Shown in pieces: positions 36,480-44,972 of a stretch of 64,000 bases of DNA. The position numbers and the translations under genes were made by a program. A model generated the notes under the pieces. It was not told the DNA's origin, made no database searches, and saw only the letters and a list, made by a program, of their open reading frames with translations. The DNA is from Gordonia oryzae (GTDB taxonomy: Bacteria > Actinomycetota > Actinomycetes > Mycobacteriales > Mycobacteriaceae). The stretch is from NCBI RefSeq assembly GCF_003797185.1, contig NZ_RKMH01000004.1:186001-250000 (forward strand), read 5' to 3'. The first letter of the stretch is position 1. Each line of letters begins with the position of its first letter.

Positions 36480-36655
36480 TCAGGCGGGAGCCTCGGCCGC
36501 CGGTGATCCGTTGCGGGTCGGGACCACGATGTTGCCCACGGACGTCTGAACGGGTTTGTCACCCTGGTTGAAGGTCACCGTGCGGAGCTTGACGATCTGC
36601 GCGATCTCGATTGGCGTGCGCTCGTCGGTGTCGAGTGTGGCGCGCGAACCCGACG
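36480..36655 (-). pseudogene. C-terminal gene fragment, possibly MaoC/hotdog dehydratase-like
   Basis: A minus-strand frame of about 55 codons without a start ends in a clean stop: 'ATLDTDERTPIEIAQIVKLRTVTFNQGDKPVQTSVGNIVVP'. The alternating strand pattern with 'NQxGxxVQ' resembles the end of hotdog-fold MaoC-type dehydratases, but the match is by eye only. A stop codon precedes it, so the rest of the gene has been lost. It lies between the HxlR gene and the acyl-CoA dehydrogenase stop. Confidence 0.35.
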
Positions 36656-36656
36656 C

Positions 36657-37817
36657 TCAGAGATCCAACCCACCTCGTTTGACGAGCTGCTTGGCGATGA
36701 CGTTCTGCTGGATCTCATTGGTCCCCTCGCCGACGATCATCAGCGGCGCGTCGCGGAAATACCGTTCGACGTCGTACTCGGTGGAGTAGCCGTATCCGCC
36801 GTGGATGCGCACCGCGTCGAGGGCGATTTCCATCGCCGTTTCCGAGCAGAACAGTTTGGCCATACCAGCCTCCATATCGGCGCGCTTGCCGGTGTCGACG
36901 CGTTCGGCGGCGTCGAGCAGCAGGCTGCGGGCGGCGGCGAGCTTGGTGCCCATCGTGGCGAGCATGTTGCCGACGGCCTGGTGCTTCCAGATCGGCTGGC
37001 CGAAGCTCTCTCGGTCCTGTGCATACTGCAGGGCGTCGTCGAAGGCGGCGCGCGCCACGCCGGTCGCACGGGCGGCCACCTGAATGCGGCCGGTTTCGAG
37101 ACCCTTCATCATCTGAGCGAAGCCCTTGCCCTCCACGCCACCGAGCACGGCGTCGACGGGAACGCGGGCGCCGTCGAAGTTGAGTTCGCAACTCTCCACG
37201 CCCTTGTATCCGAGCTTGGGTAGATCCTTGGAGACGGTGAATCCGGGCACCTTCTCGACCAGCAGGATCGAGACGCCGGTGTGGGCGGGCTGCGCGGCGG
37301 GATCGGTCTTGCACAGTAATGCGACGAGCCCGGACTTGCGGGCGTTGCTGATCCACGTCTTGGACCCGTTGATGACGTACTCGTCACCTTCCTTGGCCGC
37401 GACGGTCCGCATGTTCTGCAGGTCCGAGCCCCCGCCCGGCTCGGTGAGCGCCATCGTCGCGCGCAGCTCGCCGCTGGCCATGCGTGGCAGATACTTCTGC
37501 TTCTGCTGCTCGGTGCCGAAGGTGAGCAGCAGCTTCGCGACGACGGTGTGCCCGCCCATCGCCCCGGCCAGGCTCATCCAGCCGCGGGCCAACTCCTCGG
37601 TGACCTGCGCATAACAGGGCATCGACACCTGCGCGAAGCCGTAGGGCTCGGGGATGGCGAGACCGTAGATTCCGATCTCCTTCATCGTTTCGATGAGCTC
37701 TTCGGGGTAGGTGTTGGCGTGCTCGAGTTCACGCACCACCGGACGCACCTGCTTGTCCACGAAGTCGCGAACGGTCTTGACGATGGCTTCTTCCTCGACG
37801 GACAGCTTGATGGCCAT
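36657..37817 (-). CDS. Acyl-CoA dehydrogenase
   Basis: The 386-residue flavoprotein has 'MALTEPGGGSDLQNM' and 'WISNARKSG' FAD/substrate loops and the catalytic base Glu in 'IVGEGTNEIQQNV' near residue 368, as in short and medium-chain enzymes. 'IHGGYGYSTEYDVERYFRD' is the second signature. A GAGAGG site lies before the ATG, and the upstream 75 bases are unusually AT-rich (AAAAAATATTC), a probable promoter. No partner ETF or hydratase is adjacent, so its acyl chain is unknown. Confidence 0.92.
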   Translation of the reverse strand: MAIKLSVEEEAIVKTVRDFVDKQVRPVVRELEHANTYPEELIETMKEIGIYGLAIPEPYGFAQVSMPCYAQVTEELARGWMSLAGAMGGHTVVAKLLLTFGTEQQKQKYLPRMASGELRATMALTEPGGGSDLQNMRTVAAKEGDEYVINGSKTWISNARKSGLVALLCKTDPAAQPAHTGVSILLVEKVPGFTVSKDLPKLGYKGVESCELNFDGARVPVDAVLGGVEGKGFAQMMKGLETGRIQVAARATGVARAAFDDALQYAQDRESFGQPIWKHQAVGNMLATMGTKLAAARSLLLDAAERVDTGKRADMEAGMAKLFCSETAMEIALDAVRIHGGYGYSTEYDVERYFRDAPLMIVGEGTNEIQQNVIAKQLVKRGGLDL

Positions 37818-37892
37818 GGCAGTGTTCCTCTCAACTCTGTAAAAAATATTCTATGGAAAATTGAGAGATGCGCAAGCTTGGCGTCGGTCCGC

Positions 37893-40013
37893 TCAGGAGA
37901 GGATCACCAGCTGCCGGGTGGCGCGGGTCATTGCGACGTAGCGGTCGACGGCGCCGGTGATGCCGGCACCGAAGCGATCCGGCGCGACGAGAACCACCAG
38001 GTCGAACTCGAGACCCTTGACGCGCTCGGGCGCGAGCGTCCGCACACGCGGGCGGTGGATCGGGGCGGGCAGGCTGCTCGGATCGCCGATGACGCAAGCG
38101 ACCCCCTCGGGATGGGTCCGCTCCCACTCGTCGAGGATCGCAGCGAGGTCGGCGACGGTGCCGTGGCCGACCTCTCTGCCGGTGCTCCGGATGGAGGTCG
38201 GGACATTCGCGTCGGGTATCGCTGCGGTGATCACCGGCGCGGCCTGCGCCATGATCTCCTCGGGCGTGCGGTAGTTGATCGACAGACCGGCGACACGGAC
38301 CTCGCCGAATCCGACCCGGCGCAATCGGTCCGGCCAGGTTTCGGTGAATCCGCGCCGCGACTGGGCGCGGTCGCCGACCACGGTGACGCTGCGAGACGGG
38401 CAGCGTGCCACGAGCATCGACCACTGCGCGTCGGTCAGCTCCTGCGCCTCGTCGACGATGATGTGGGCGAACGGCCCGGCCAACGGATCATGGTCGGCGA
38501 CAGGCGGATCGGAGTCGTCGACCAGTGAGTCCCGCAGATCCTCGCCGCGCAGCATCGGCGCGAGACCCTCGCCGTCGTCGAAGCTATGCGCGGCGAGGAG
38601 GTCGTCGACAACGCGATCCATCGCGTCTCGACCGGCTGCCAACATAGCCTCACGCCGGCGTCGGCGTCGGGAGAAGCCGGGATCGCCGAGCCGACGCCGC
38701 GCCGCATCGAGGAACGGGATATCCGAGGTGGTCCACGCGGTCGGGTCTGCCCGGTACAGGGTTCGGACCGCGGCGGCGCTCAGCTGCGGTGCGGCCAGAC
38801 GCAAGTACGCCGGCACCGACCACAAATCGCCGACCAGGGTGGGAGCGTCGAGAGTCGGCCATGCTGTGGTGTATGCGGAGACGAGGTCGTCGTTGCCGAC
38901 CAACGCTCGACGGAGCTGGGGCAGATCACGAGTATCGAGAGCGGCGGCGATGATGTCGGTGAGTGCATCCCACACCTGTTCGCGTGCCTCATGATGGCTG
39001 GCGCCGGACTCGGGGGCACTGAAGGCCTCGGCCCATTCCACGGCGGTGAGTTCCACTTCGCCCCAAGGGGTCTCGACTTCCAGGGTGCTCGCGGGCGGTT
39101 GTTCGTAGAATGCGACGGCCCGCTCGATCAGGGCAATCGGATCGAGGCCGTCCTTGAGTGCGGCGACGACGGGATCGGATTCGTTTGTCGCACCATCACC
39201 TTCGGGCACGAGATCGTGCAGGGTGCAGGTGCGGACGCCGTCCTCCCCGAGGCTGGGCAGGACGTCGGAAATGTAGCCAAGGTATTCCTCGTGAGGACCC
39301 ACGACCAGTAGTTGCCCGCGATCTCCCGCCAGCCGCGGGTCGGCGTAGAGCAGATACGCCGCACGATGCAGCGCGACCACGGTCTTTCCGGTGCCGGGGC
39401 CACCGTCGACGACGAGGGCACCGTGACTGTCGGCCCGGATGATGGCGTCCTGGTCGGCGGCGATGGTGCCCAACACATCTCGCATACGCGGCTCGCGGGA
39501 GGCGTCGAGGACGGCGAGGAACGCCGAATCGTCGTCGAGGGCCAGATGTGCGACCTCACCGTCGAATGATTCGTCCCAGAAGTCGACGACCTGTCCATGA
39601 CTCCATCGGTACCGCCGCCGACTCGCCAACCCCTGGGGATTGGCGTGGGTGGCGGCGAAGAACGATGCGGCCGCCGGGGTGCGCCAGTCGACCAGTAATT
39701 GTTCGCCACGACCATCGGTCATCCCGATGCGGCCGATGTAGCTGATGGCGCCATCGGTGCGCACGGTACGTCCGAGGCACAGATCCTGGCGGTACCGACG
39801 CAACACGCGGAGCCGTCGATTCGTCTCGTGGATTTCCAGGTCACGGTCCAGTGCGCGGCGGCCGCCACCGCCGTCGGTGAGACGTAGTGCGTCGAGGCGT
39901 GCGGTGAGGTCGGCGATGGTGTGGGTGAGGTGGGCGGTGATGACGGCGAAATGCCGATCGTCGTCACCGATGACGGCGGGATCGTACGAGGCGCGAAAAA
40001 CCATGGGCGCCAT
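37893..40013 (-). CDS. helR: HelR, RNA polymerase-displacing superfamily I ATPase
   Basis: The 706-residue UvrD/HelD-like protein has an N-terminal charged helical arm (residues about 15-75), Walker A 'VVDGGPGTGKTVV' near residue 202, DEAQ motif II in 'IIVDEAQELTDAQWS', and C-terminal 'RVKGLEFDLVVLVAP' and 'YVAMTRATRQLVIL'. 'DQDAIIRADSHGALVVDGGPG' and 'MRDVLGTI' match actinobacterial HelR, which removes rifamycin-stalled RNA polymerase from DNA and gives low-level rifamycin tolerance. Either ATG, 40013 or 40004, could be used. A rifamycin-associated-element-like palindrome lies 15 bases upstream. Confidence 0.9.
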   Translation of the reverse strand: MAPMVFRASYDPAVIGDDDRHFAVITAHLTHTIADLTARLDALRLTDGGGGRRALDRDLEIHETNRRLRVLRRYRQDLCLGRTVRTDGAISYIGRIGMTDGRGEQLLVDWRTPAAASFFAATHANPQGLASRRRYRWSHGQVVDFWDESFDGEVAHLALDDDSAFLAVLDASREPRMRDVLGTIAADQDAIIRADSHGALVVDGGPGTGKTVVALHRAAYLLYADPRLAGDRGQLLVVGPHEEYLGYISDVLPSLGEDGVRTCTLHDLVPEGDGATNESDPVVAALKDGLDPIALIERAVAFYEQPPASTLEVETPWGEVELTAVEWAEAFSAPESGASHHEAREQVWDALTDIIAAALDTRDLPQLRRALVGNDDLVSAYTTAWPTLDAPTLVGDLWSVPAYLRLAAPQLSAAAVRTLYRADPTAWTTSDIPFLDAARRRLGDPGFSRRRRRREAMLAAGRDAMDRVVDDLLAAHSFDDGEGLAPMLRGEDLRDSLVDDSDPPVADHDPLAGPFAHIIVDEAQELTDAQWSMLVARCPSRSVTVVGDRAQSRRGFTETWPDRLRRVGFGEVRVAGLSINYRTPEEIMAQAAPVITAAIPDANVPTSIRSTGREVGHGTVADLAAILDEWERTHPEGVACVIGDPSSLPAPIHRPRVRTLAPERVKGLEFDLVVLVAPDRFGAGITGAVDRYVAMTRATRQLVILS

Positions 40014-40027
40014 TGTGAAACCGAGGT

Positions 40028-40047
40028 GGGGCCTTGCGGCAAGCCCC
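40028..40047. promoter_or_regulatory. Rifamycin-associated element (RAE)-like palindrome upstream of helR
   Basis: GGGGCCTTGCGGCAAGCCCC with symmetric flanks (GTG before, CAC after). The RAE found before rifamycin resistance genes in actinomycetes is an inverted repeat of about 19 bases of the form GGGGCTTGCGGCAAGSCCC; this sequence keeps the CTTGC/GCAAG arms and G/C clamps. Its place directly before helR matches the known association. It probably makes helR inducible by rifamycins. Confidence 0.75.
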
Positions 40048-40189
40048 CACCGGCGGGTTACAGTGAAAGGGGAAGGCGAGAGGTCGTTCCATCGTCAGAT
40101 CCCGCCCGGCGATCAGGGTCGCGCAGCCTGCGCGAGAAGCGGGATCGCGGGACCCGACCGCGATGTTGTCAACGATCCGGTCGAAGCAA

Positions 40190-40356
40190 CTAGGGTGTGT
40201 CTCCCAATTCCCTTTGCGAGGGATTGGCGGCCCGATTGCGCCCTGGCCGCGTTGTCGTCGGTCACGATGGCTGCCGCTATCGCTTCCTCCTCCGCCTTGC
40301 CAGAACGCAATCGTTCGCGCCAATCCCTCGCAGAAGAATTGGGCGACACACCCTAG
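40190..40356. mobile_element. MITE with about 39-bp terminal inverted repeats
   Basis: The left end (40190-40229) begins CTAGGGTGTGTCTCCCAATT and the right end (40318-40356), read in reverse complement, begins CTAGGGTGTGTCGCCCAATT; both continue to TGCGAGGGATTGGCG. The arms differ at few positions and by a one-base indel. CTAG stands at both outer edges, as expected for a CTAG or TAG target duplication of IS5-family (IS427-type, NTAN targets) transposition. No transposase is encoded in 167 bp, so it would have to be moved in trans. Confidence 0.8.
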
Positions 40357-40574
40357 GCCGAGTCCCTCCGCTGCAGATGTAGCACGCGTAGTTCCGCGGC
40401 GATGCGGCCGGAGTCCGGTCCGTGCTTCCAGGACCGATTGTCGCCGACCACGAGACCGGCGAGGAGCCCCAGCGGAATGGGTTGTGCATCATCGACTTTA
40501 CGGTGAACGCGGTAGATGATGACGACGGTCGGGACGACGACGAGTATGGCGAGGACAACGATGAGTGTGGTCAT
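40353..40574 (-). CDS. Small single-span membrane protein, stop inside MITE end
   Basis: A 73-residue frame starts 'MTTLIVVLAILVVVPTVVIIYRVH', one clear membrane helix with a cytoplasmic or exported tail. The family is not recognised. Its TAG stop lies in the outer CTAG of the MITE, so the insertion may have shortened the original gene, or simply landed at its end. The ribosome-binding site is weak. Orientation is divergent from the GlxA-type regulator. Confidence 0.45.
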   Translation of the reverse strand: MTTLIVVLAILVVVPTVVIIYRVHRKVDDAQPIPLGLLAGLVVGDNRSWKHGPDSGRIAAELRVLHLQRRDSA

Positions 40575-40656
40575 GACAGAAACACTGCGCCCACAAGTTT
40601 CCGGCCACCAGTGGCGGAAGTGACACGCTTCGCAAATTATCTGCCAGACTGGTGGG

Positions 40657-41634
40657 GTGTTGAATTCCGTTGCCGTTCTGCTCTACGGGCGCGTCGCACT
40701 CTTCGAGTTCGGGGTGCTGCACGAGGTGTTCGGACTCGATCGCACCGACGACGGCGTCCCCGCCTTCGACTTCCGCGTCGCCTCACCGACTCCGCATGCT
40801 GCCCTGCAGGTTGATGGCGGCGTGACGATTGCCGCGCCGTACACGCTCGACGATTGCCTCGACGTCGACCTCGTTGCGATTCCCGGGGGCAGTACGTCCG
40901 GTGAGTATCCGCAGGAGATCCTCGACACCTTGCGTACGGTGGTCGACCGCGGTGGCCGGGTGCTGACGGTCTGCTCCGGAGCATTCACTGCCGGCGCTGC
41001 CGGACTTCTCGACGGGCGACGCGCCACCACGCATTGGCGCTATGGCGACAAGCTCGCGCGGATGTTCCCCGAAGCCGAGGTCGACACCGACGTCCTCTTC
41101 GTCGACGACGGCCCGATCACCACCAGTGCGGGTACCGCCGCGGGTATCGACGCCGCGCTGCACCTCGTCCGCGAGGACTGGGGATCGACCGTCGCCAATC
41201 GCATTGCCCGCCGAATGGTGGTCCCCCCACACCGCGACGGCGGGCAACGGCAGTTCATCGATGCGCCCATGCCCACGTGCGCCGACGAGGGCTTCGGCGA
41301 GCTACTGGACTGGATGGTCACGCACCTCGACAGCGACATCTCCGTCGATGCCCTCGCTGCTCGAATGCACATGTCGGGACGAACTTTCGCGCGTAGATTC
41401 GTCGATGAGGTCGGCATTCCGCCACGTCGGTGGCTCACCGAACAGCGCGTCCTGCACGCCAAGAACCTGCTGGAATCGACTGAGTTGTCGGTGGAGGAAG
41501 TGGCCCGGTTGTCGGGATTCGCATCGGCGACGTTGCTGCGCCACCACTTCACGACGACTGTGGGGGTGGCGCCGGTCGTCTATCGCAGACGATTCGCCGG
41601 CGGTATCACCGACCATGCGGTGGGACAGGAGTGA
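40657..41634 (+). CDS. GlxA-family regulator (DJ-1/PfpI domain plus AraC HTH)
   Basis: The 325-residue protein has an N-terminal DJ-1/PfpI-like domain ('VAVLLYGRVALFEFGVLHEVFGLD', 'LVAIPGGSTSGEY', 'VLTVCSGAFTAGAAGLLDGRRATTHW') with the elbow Cys of that fold, then an AraC-type double HTH ('ISVDALAARMHMSGRTFARRFVDEVGIPPRRWL', 'VEEVARLSGFASATLLRHHFTTTVGVAP'). The GTG at 40657 is taken as start. It probably controls the adjacent nitronate monooxygenase-like gene, with which it shares a two-base spacing. Confidence 0.9.
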   Translation: MLNSVAVLLYGRVALFEFGVLHEVFGLDRTDDGVPAFDFRVASPTPHAALQVDGGVTIAAPYTLDDCLDVDLVAIPGGSTSGEYPQEILDTLRTVVDRGGRVLTVCSGAFTAGAAGLLDGRRATTHWRYGDKLARMFPEAEVDTDVLFVDDGPITTSAGTAAGIDAALHLVREDWGSTVANRIARRMVVPPHRDGGQRQFIDAPMPTCADEGFGELLDWMVTHLDSDISVDALAARMHMSGRTFARRFVDEVGIPPRRWLTEQRVLHAKNLLESTELSVEEVARLSGFASATLLRHHFTTTVGVAPVVYRRRFAGGITDHAVGQE

Positions 41635-41636
41635 GC

Positions 41637-42680
41637 ATGTTCGATCTTCGGGATCTCGAGTTGCCGATCATCGCGGCCCCGATGGCGGGTGGTCCGTCGA
41701 CGCCGGGTCTGGTGATTGCGGCCGCGCACGCCGGCGGGATCGGCTTTCTGGCCGCGGGATACAAGTCGCCCGAGCTCCTGGAATCGGAGATCACCGAGGT
41801 CGGCGAGGTGGGAATACCGTTCGGCGTCAACATCTTCACGCCGGGACCACCGATCCGTGATCGTGGTGCCGTGCAACGCTACCGGGATGCGCTGGCTCCG
41901 GTGGCCGAGCGCTACGGTGTGCCTCTGCCGGTCATCGTCGACGCCGACGACGACCATTTCGGTGCGAAGATCGATCTCGTCATCGAGAGACGGGTTGGGT
42001 TGGTGTCGTTCACCTTTGGACTTCCGTCGGTCGACACCATTCAACGGCTGCACGATGCCGGAATCACGGTGATCGCGACCGTGGCGAGCGTTGACGACGC
42101 CGATCGCGCGGTGGCCGTCGGTGTCGACCTGCTGTGCGTGCAGGGAACCGAGGCGGGCGGGCATCGGGGCACCCTGGATCTCGATGCGGTGCCGAACGAC
42201 ACGCCGACGGTGGATCTGGCCCGAGACGTGGTGTCCAGGGTGGATATTCCGGTCATCGCCGCCGGAGGTGTGGGCGACGGCGAAGCTGTCGGAGCGGTGC
42301 TCGCATCGGGGGCGGTGGCCGTGCAGATCGGGACCGCGCTCCTGGACTCCGACGAGGCAGGGACCAACGGGGTGCACCGCACCGCTTTGCGGTGCCCGCC
42401 ATCGGCGGAGACCGTTGTCACGCGCGCATTCTCGGGCCGTCCGGCGCGAGCCTTGCGTAACAGCTTCGTCGATACCCATGACGCGCTCGTCCCGGCCGAG
42501 TACCCTGCCGTCCACCATCTGACAAGCCCGCTTCGTAAGGCAGCAGTTGCCGCAGGTGAGCGCCAGGACGTGAACCTCTGGGCCGGAACCTCATTCGCCT
42601 CCATCCGCGGCGGGTCGGCGACCGACATCATCGCGGAGTTGTGGTCGGACGCTCACGGTGGTCCGGAATCAGCGCCCTAG
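41637..42680 (+). CDS. Nitronate monooxygenase-like FMN oxidoreductase
   Basis: The 347-residue TIM-barrel FMN protein of the NMO/2-nitropropane dioxygenase family has 'PIIAAPMAGGPSTPGLVIAAAHAGGIGFLAAGY', 'LLCVQGTEAGGHRG' with the catalytic-type histidine, and 'IPVIAAGGVGDGEAVGAVLASGAVAVQIGTALL' for phosphate binding. It may oxidise nitronates or act as a quinone reductase. The ATG at 41637 has AGGA at good spacing; a GTG six bases earlier overlaps the preceding stop but has no site. It is operonic with the GlxA-type regulator. Confidence 0.87.
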   Translation: MFDLRDLELPIIAAPMAGGPSTPGLVIAAAHAGGIGFLAAGYKSPELLESEITEVGEVGIPFGVNIFTPGPPIRDRGAVQRYRDALAPVAERYGVPLPVIVDADDDHFGAKIDLVIERRVGLVSFTFGLPSVDTIQRLHDAGITVIATVASVDDADRAVAVGVDLLCVQGTEAGGHRGTLDLDAVPNDTPTVDLARDVVSRVDIPVIAAGGVGDGEAVGAVLASGAVAVQIGTALLDSDEAGTNGVHRTALRCPPSAETVVTRAFSGRPARALRNSFVDTHDALVPAEYPAVHHLTSPLRKAAVAAGERQDVNLWAGTSFASIRGGSATDIIAELWSDAHGGPESAP

Positions 42681-42733
42681 CAGGCGTTCTCGAGGCTTCG
42701 TCGCTGGCACTCCTACGCACCTCGAGACCGCCG

Positions 42734-44053
42734 TCAGCCGAGGCCGTCGGCCCGACGATCGGAGCGTAGCGCGCGGTACAGCATATGCATGGCGATGGTC
42801 ACCGCCCGCTCGCGCACCGCGGCGCGGTCACCGGGGAGGTGTAGCGTCCGTGTTCGCGGTGCCGTACCGGCCAGTGCAATACCGAAGCAGACGGTGCCGA
42901 CCGGTTTGCCGGGGGTTCCGCCCCCCGGGCCGGCTATCCCACTGGTCGACACGGCGATGTCGACAGCGAAGCGGCCCACCGCGCCCTGCGCCATCGCCGC
43001 GGCGACGGGCTCACTCACGGCGCCGTGTTCGGCGATCAATTCAGCTGGGACGTCCAGCATTGCGGTCTTGGCATCGTTGGAGTAGGAAATGACCCCGCCC
43101 ATCACGTAGCCCGAGGACCCGGCGCGGTCGGTGAGGCGCGCCGCGATCAGGCCACCGGTGCACGACTCCGCCGTGGCGACGCTGCGGCCTTGCAGTGCCG
43201 TGGCTACGAGGTCGTCGATGCTGGAGCCGTCGACCGAAAAAATCTGTGTCCGATGGTGTTCGAGCAACCCGCCGGCGAGGGCATCGTAGGCGGCTTGGGC
43301 GTCGATCGGATAGCGAGTCACGATTTCCACTTCGCCTCGACGCAGGCAGGTGGTGACCTCCAACTCGTCGACGCCGTCGATCCCGGGCTCGATGGTGCGC
43401 AGGGTGGCGGCCAGTTCGGACTCCGAGAGCCCCAAGGCACGGATCGTCTGTTCGCGGAAGTCGCCCCGGCCGGCGATCGCCGCCGCGATCGGTTCGATAC
43501 CGATTGCCGTGTCCCACATTGCCTGCAACTCGCGTGGCGGACCCGGCAGGACGAGGATCGCTGGTGTGCGGTGGGCGTCCTCAGTGACCGCGGGTATCGC
43601 GATACCCGGCGCAGTGCCGACCGGGGGGATCGGTTGTGCCCCTTGAGGAATCATCGCCTGCTTGCGGGTACCAGCCTGCGACGACTCTGCCGTCGGCTCA
43701 CTGCGCTGCTGCTGCCAGCGCGAGATAATTTGCGCGATATGGGTTTCCAACTCCGCGTCGAGATGCAGCGGGCGTCGGCAGAACTGGGCTACCGTCTCCA
43801 CGGTGAGGTCGTCGGCCGTCGGGCCGAGACCTCCGGTGGTCACGATGAGGTCCACCCCGGACGCGGCGAGGAAGTGCAACTGCGCGGTCAGATCGTCCGG
43901 GCGGTCGCCGCAGATGGTGATGTGGGCGACGTCGACGCCGAGGCCGAGCAGGCGTCGGGCCACCCACGGGCCGTTGGCGTCAGAGATTCGACCGGTGAGG
44001 ACCTCGGTCCCGGTGACCACGATTCCCGCACGCACGTTCACGAAGTCGAGCAT
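42734..44053 (-). CDS. cinA: CinA-family nicotinamide mononucleotide deamidase-related protein
   Basis: The 439-residue protein has the N-terminal MoaB/MogA-like COG1058 domain ('[20 protein letters not shown]', '[16 protein letters not shown]', '[12 protein letters not shown]') and the C-terminal NMN amidohydrolase domain ('[38 protein letters not shown]', '[20 protein letters not shown]'). Together they hydrolyse ADP-ribose and deamidate NMN in pyridine nucleotide recycling. Length is full for the family. It is convergent with the nitronate monooxygenase gene. Confidence 0.94.
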   Translation of the reverse strand: MLDFVNVRAGIVVTGTEVLTGRISDANGPWVARRLLGLGVDVAHITICGDRPDDLTAQLHFLAASGVDLIVTTGGLGPTADDLTVETVAQFCRRPLHLDAELETHIAQIISRWQQQRSEPTAESSQAGTRKQAMIPQGAQPIPPVGTAPGIAIPAVTEDAHRTPAILVLPGPPRELQAMWDTAIGIEPIAAAIAGRGDFREQTIRALGLSESELAATLRTIEPGIDGVDELEVTTCLRRGEVEIVTRYPIDAQAAYDALAGGLLEHHRTQIFSVDGSSIDDLVATALQGRSVATAESCTGGLIAARLTDRAGSSGYVMGGVISYSNDAKTAMLDVPAELIAEHGAVSEPVAAAMAQGAVGRFAVDIAVSTSGIAGPGGGTPGKPVGTVCFGIALAGTAPRTRTLHLPGDRAAVRERAVTIAMHMLYRALRSDRRADGLG

Positions 44054-44090
44054 AGTGCGGCGGGGTCGTGGGCTGTGACGCCAGTGGTAG

Positions 44091-44288
44091 TTGCCGCAGG
44101 AGACCTACTTGCTCTTCGACGAGTTCCTCCGACGGTTCGGGCTGTTCTCCATCACCGAGTTGCCGATGCCGATCAGAATCCGGATTGCCTACTTCACCAA
44201 CTCGAACTTGTGGGCCGAGATCCTGCGGCCGCCCGGATGGATCCAGGACAAGACCGAACAGTTGATGCCGCCAAGGCGCCGGGACTGA
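44091..44288 (+). CDS. Short unrecognised reading frame
   Basis: A 65-residue frame with a TTG start, immediately after a TAG codon, reads '[20 protein letters not shown]' and '[20 protein letters not shown]'. The composition is protein-like, rich in aromatic residues and unlike the random frames around it, but I do not recognise a family and there is no ribosome-binding site. It may be the C-terminal remnant of a lost gene. The rest of 44054-44414 holds only the leader of idi. Confidence 0.3.
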   Translation: MPQETYLLFDEFLRRFGLFSITELPMPIRIRIAYFTNSNLWAEILRPPGWIQDKTEQLMPPRRRD

Positions 44289-44414
44289 GAGCCACCCGGT
44301 CACAGGGCTGCGAGGGTTGGGCCCATCCAAGTTCGCATCGGCGTCGAAGTGCTGTTGTCTGGAGGCACGCCGGGCCGATCGTGGCCTGACCGACCAACGA
44401 GGAGTAGACCGCGC

Positions 44415-44972
44415 ATGACCGAGGACCTGGCTGAGGACCTGGTGGTACTCGTCGAGCCCGACGGCACGCCATGCGGTACCGCCGACCGGACATCGGTGCA
44501 CACCACCTCCACCCCGCTCCACTTTGCCTTCTCCTGCCACCTCGTCGAGGCCGGCCGGTTGCTGATGACTCGGCGGGCGCTGACGAAGAAGACCTGGCCG
44601 GGTGTGTGGACCAACTCCTACTGCGGGCACCCCCGTCCGGGCGAGAGAGCCGTGGACGCTGTGGACCGTTACGCCCAGCGGGAATTGGGCGTCGACGTCA
44701 CCGATGTGCGCTGCGTCCTGCCCGATTTCCGCTATCGGGCCGTCGATGCCAGTGGTGTGGTGGAGAACGAGGTGTGCCCGGTGTTCGTCGCGCGACCGAC
44801 CGGTCCACTGCGCCCCAATCCCGACGAGGTGATGGACGTCGCATGGACCGACGTCGACGACGTGTGGTCGGCGGCGCGACGCACCCCGTGGCTGCTCAGC
44901 CCGTGGTTCGTCGAACAGGTGCATGAGCTCGGTGCCCATCCCTACGCTGTGCCGGAGCGGGAGACGCTATGA
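44415..44972 (+). CDS. idi: Isopentenyl-diphosphate delta-isomerase, type I
   Basis: The 185-residue Nudix-fold enzyme interconverts IPP and DMAPP, supplying carotenoid precursors. 'TWPGVWTNSYCGHPRPGE' carries the catalytic Cys and metal-binding His, and 'GVVENEVCPVFVA' the catalytic Glu. The ATG at 44415 was chosen by homology, with a GAGGAG eleven bases upstream. It begins an idi-crtB-crtI operon with four-base overlaps between genes. Confidence 0.94.
   Translation: MTEDLAEDLVVLVEPDGTPCGTADRTSVHTTSTPLHFAFSCHLVEAGRLLMTRRALTKKTWPGVWTNSYCGHPRPGERAVDAVDRYAQRELGVDVTDVRCVLPDFRYRAVDASGVVENEVCPVFVARPTGPLRPNPDEVMDVAWTDVDDVWSAARRTPWLLSPWFVEQVHELGAHPYAVPERETL

Noticed and set aside
36483..36655. Fragment read as a separate intact small gene
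   Set aside because: A stop codon lies directly upstream and there is no start codon in the frame.
40190..40356. CRISPR-like or rho-independent terminator interpretation of the inverted repeat
   Set aside because: There is only one pair of long arms separated by about 90 bases, with no spacer pattern and no T run; the ends with CTAG fit a MITE better.
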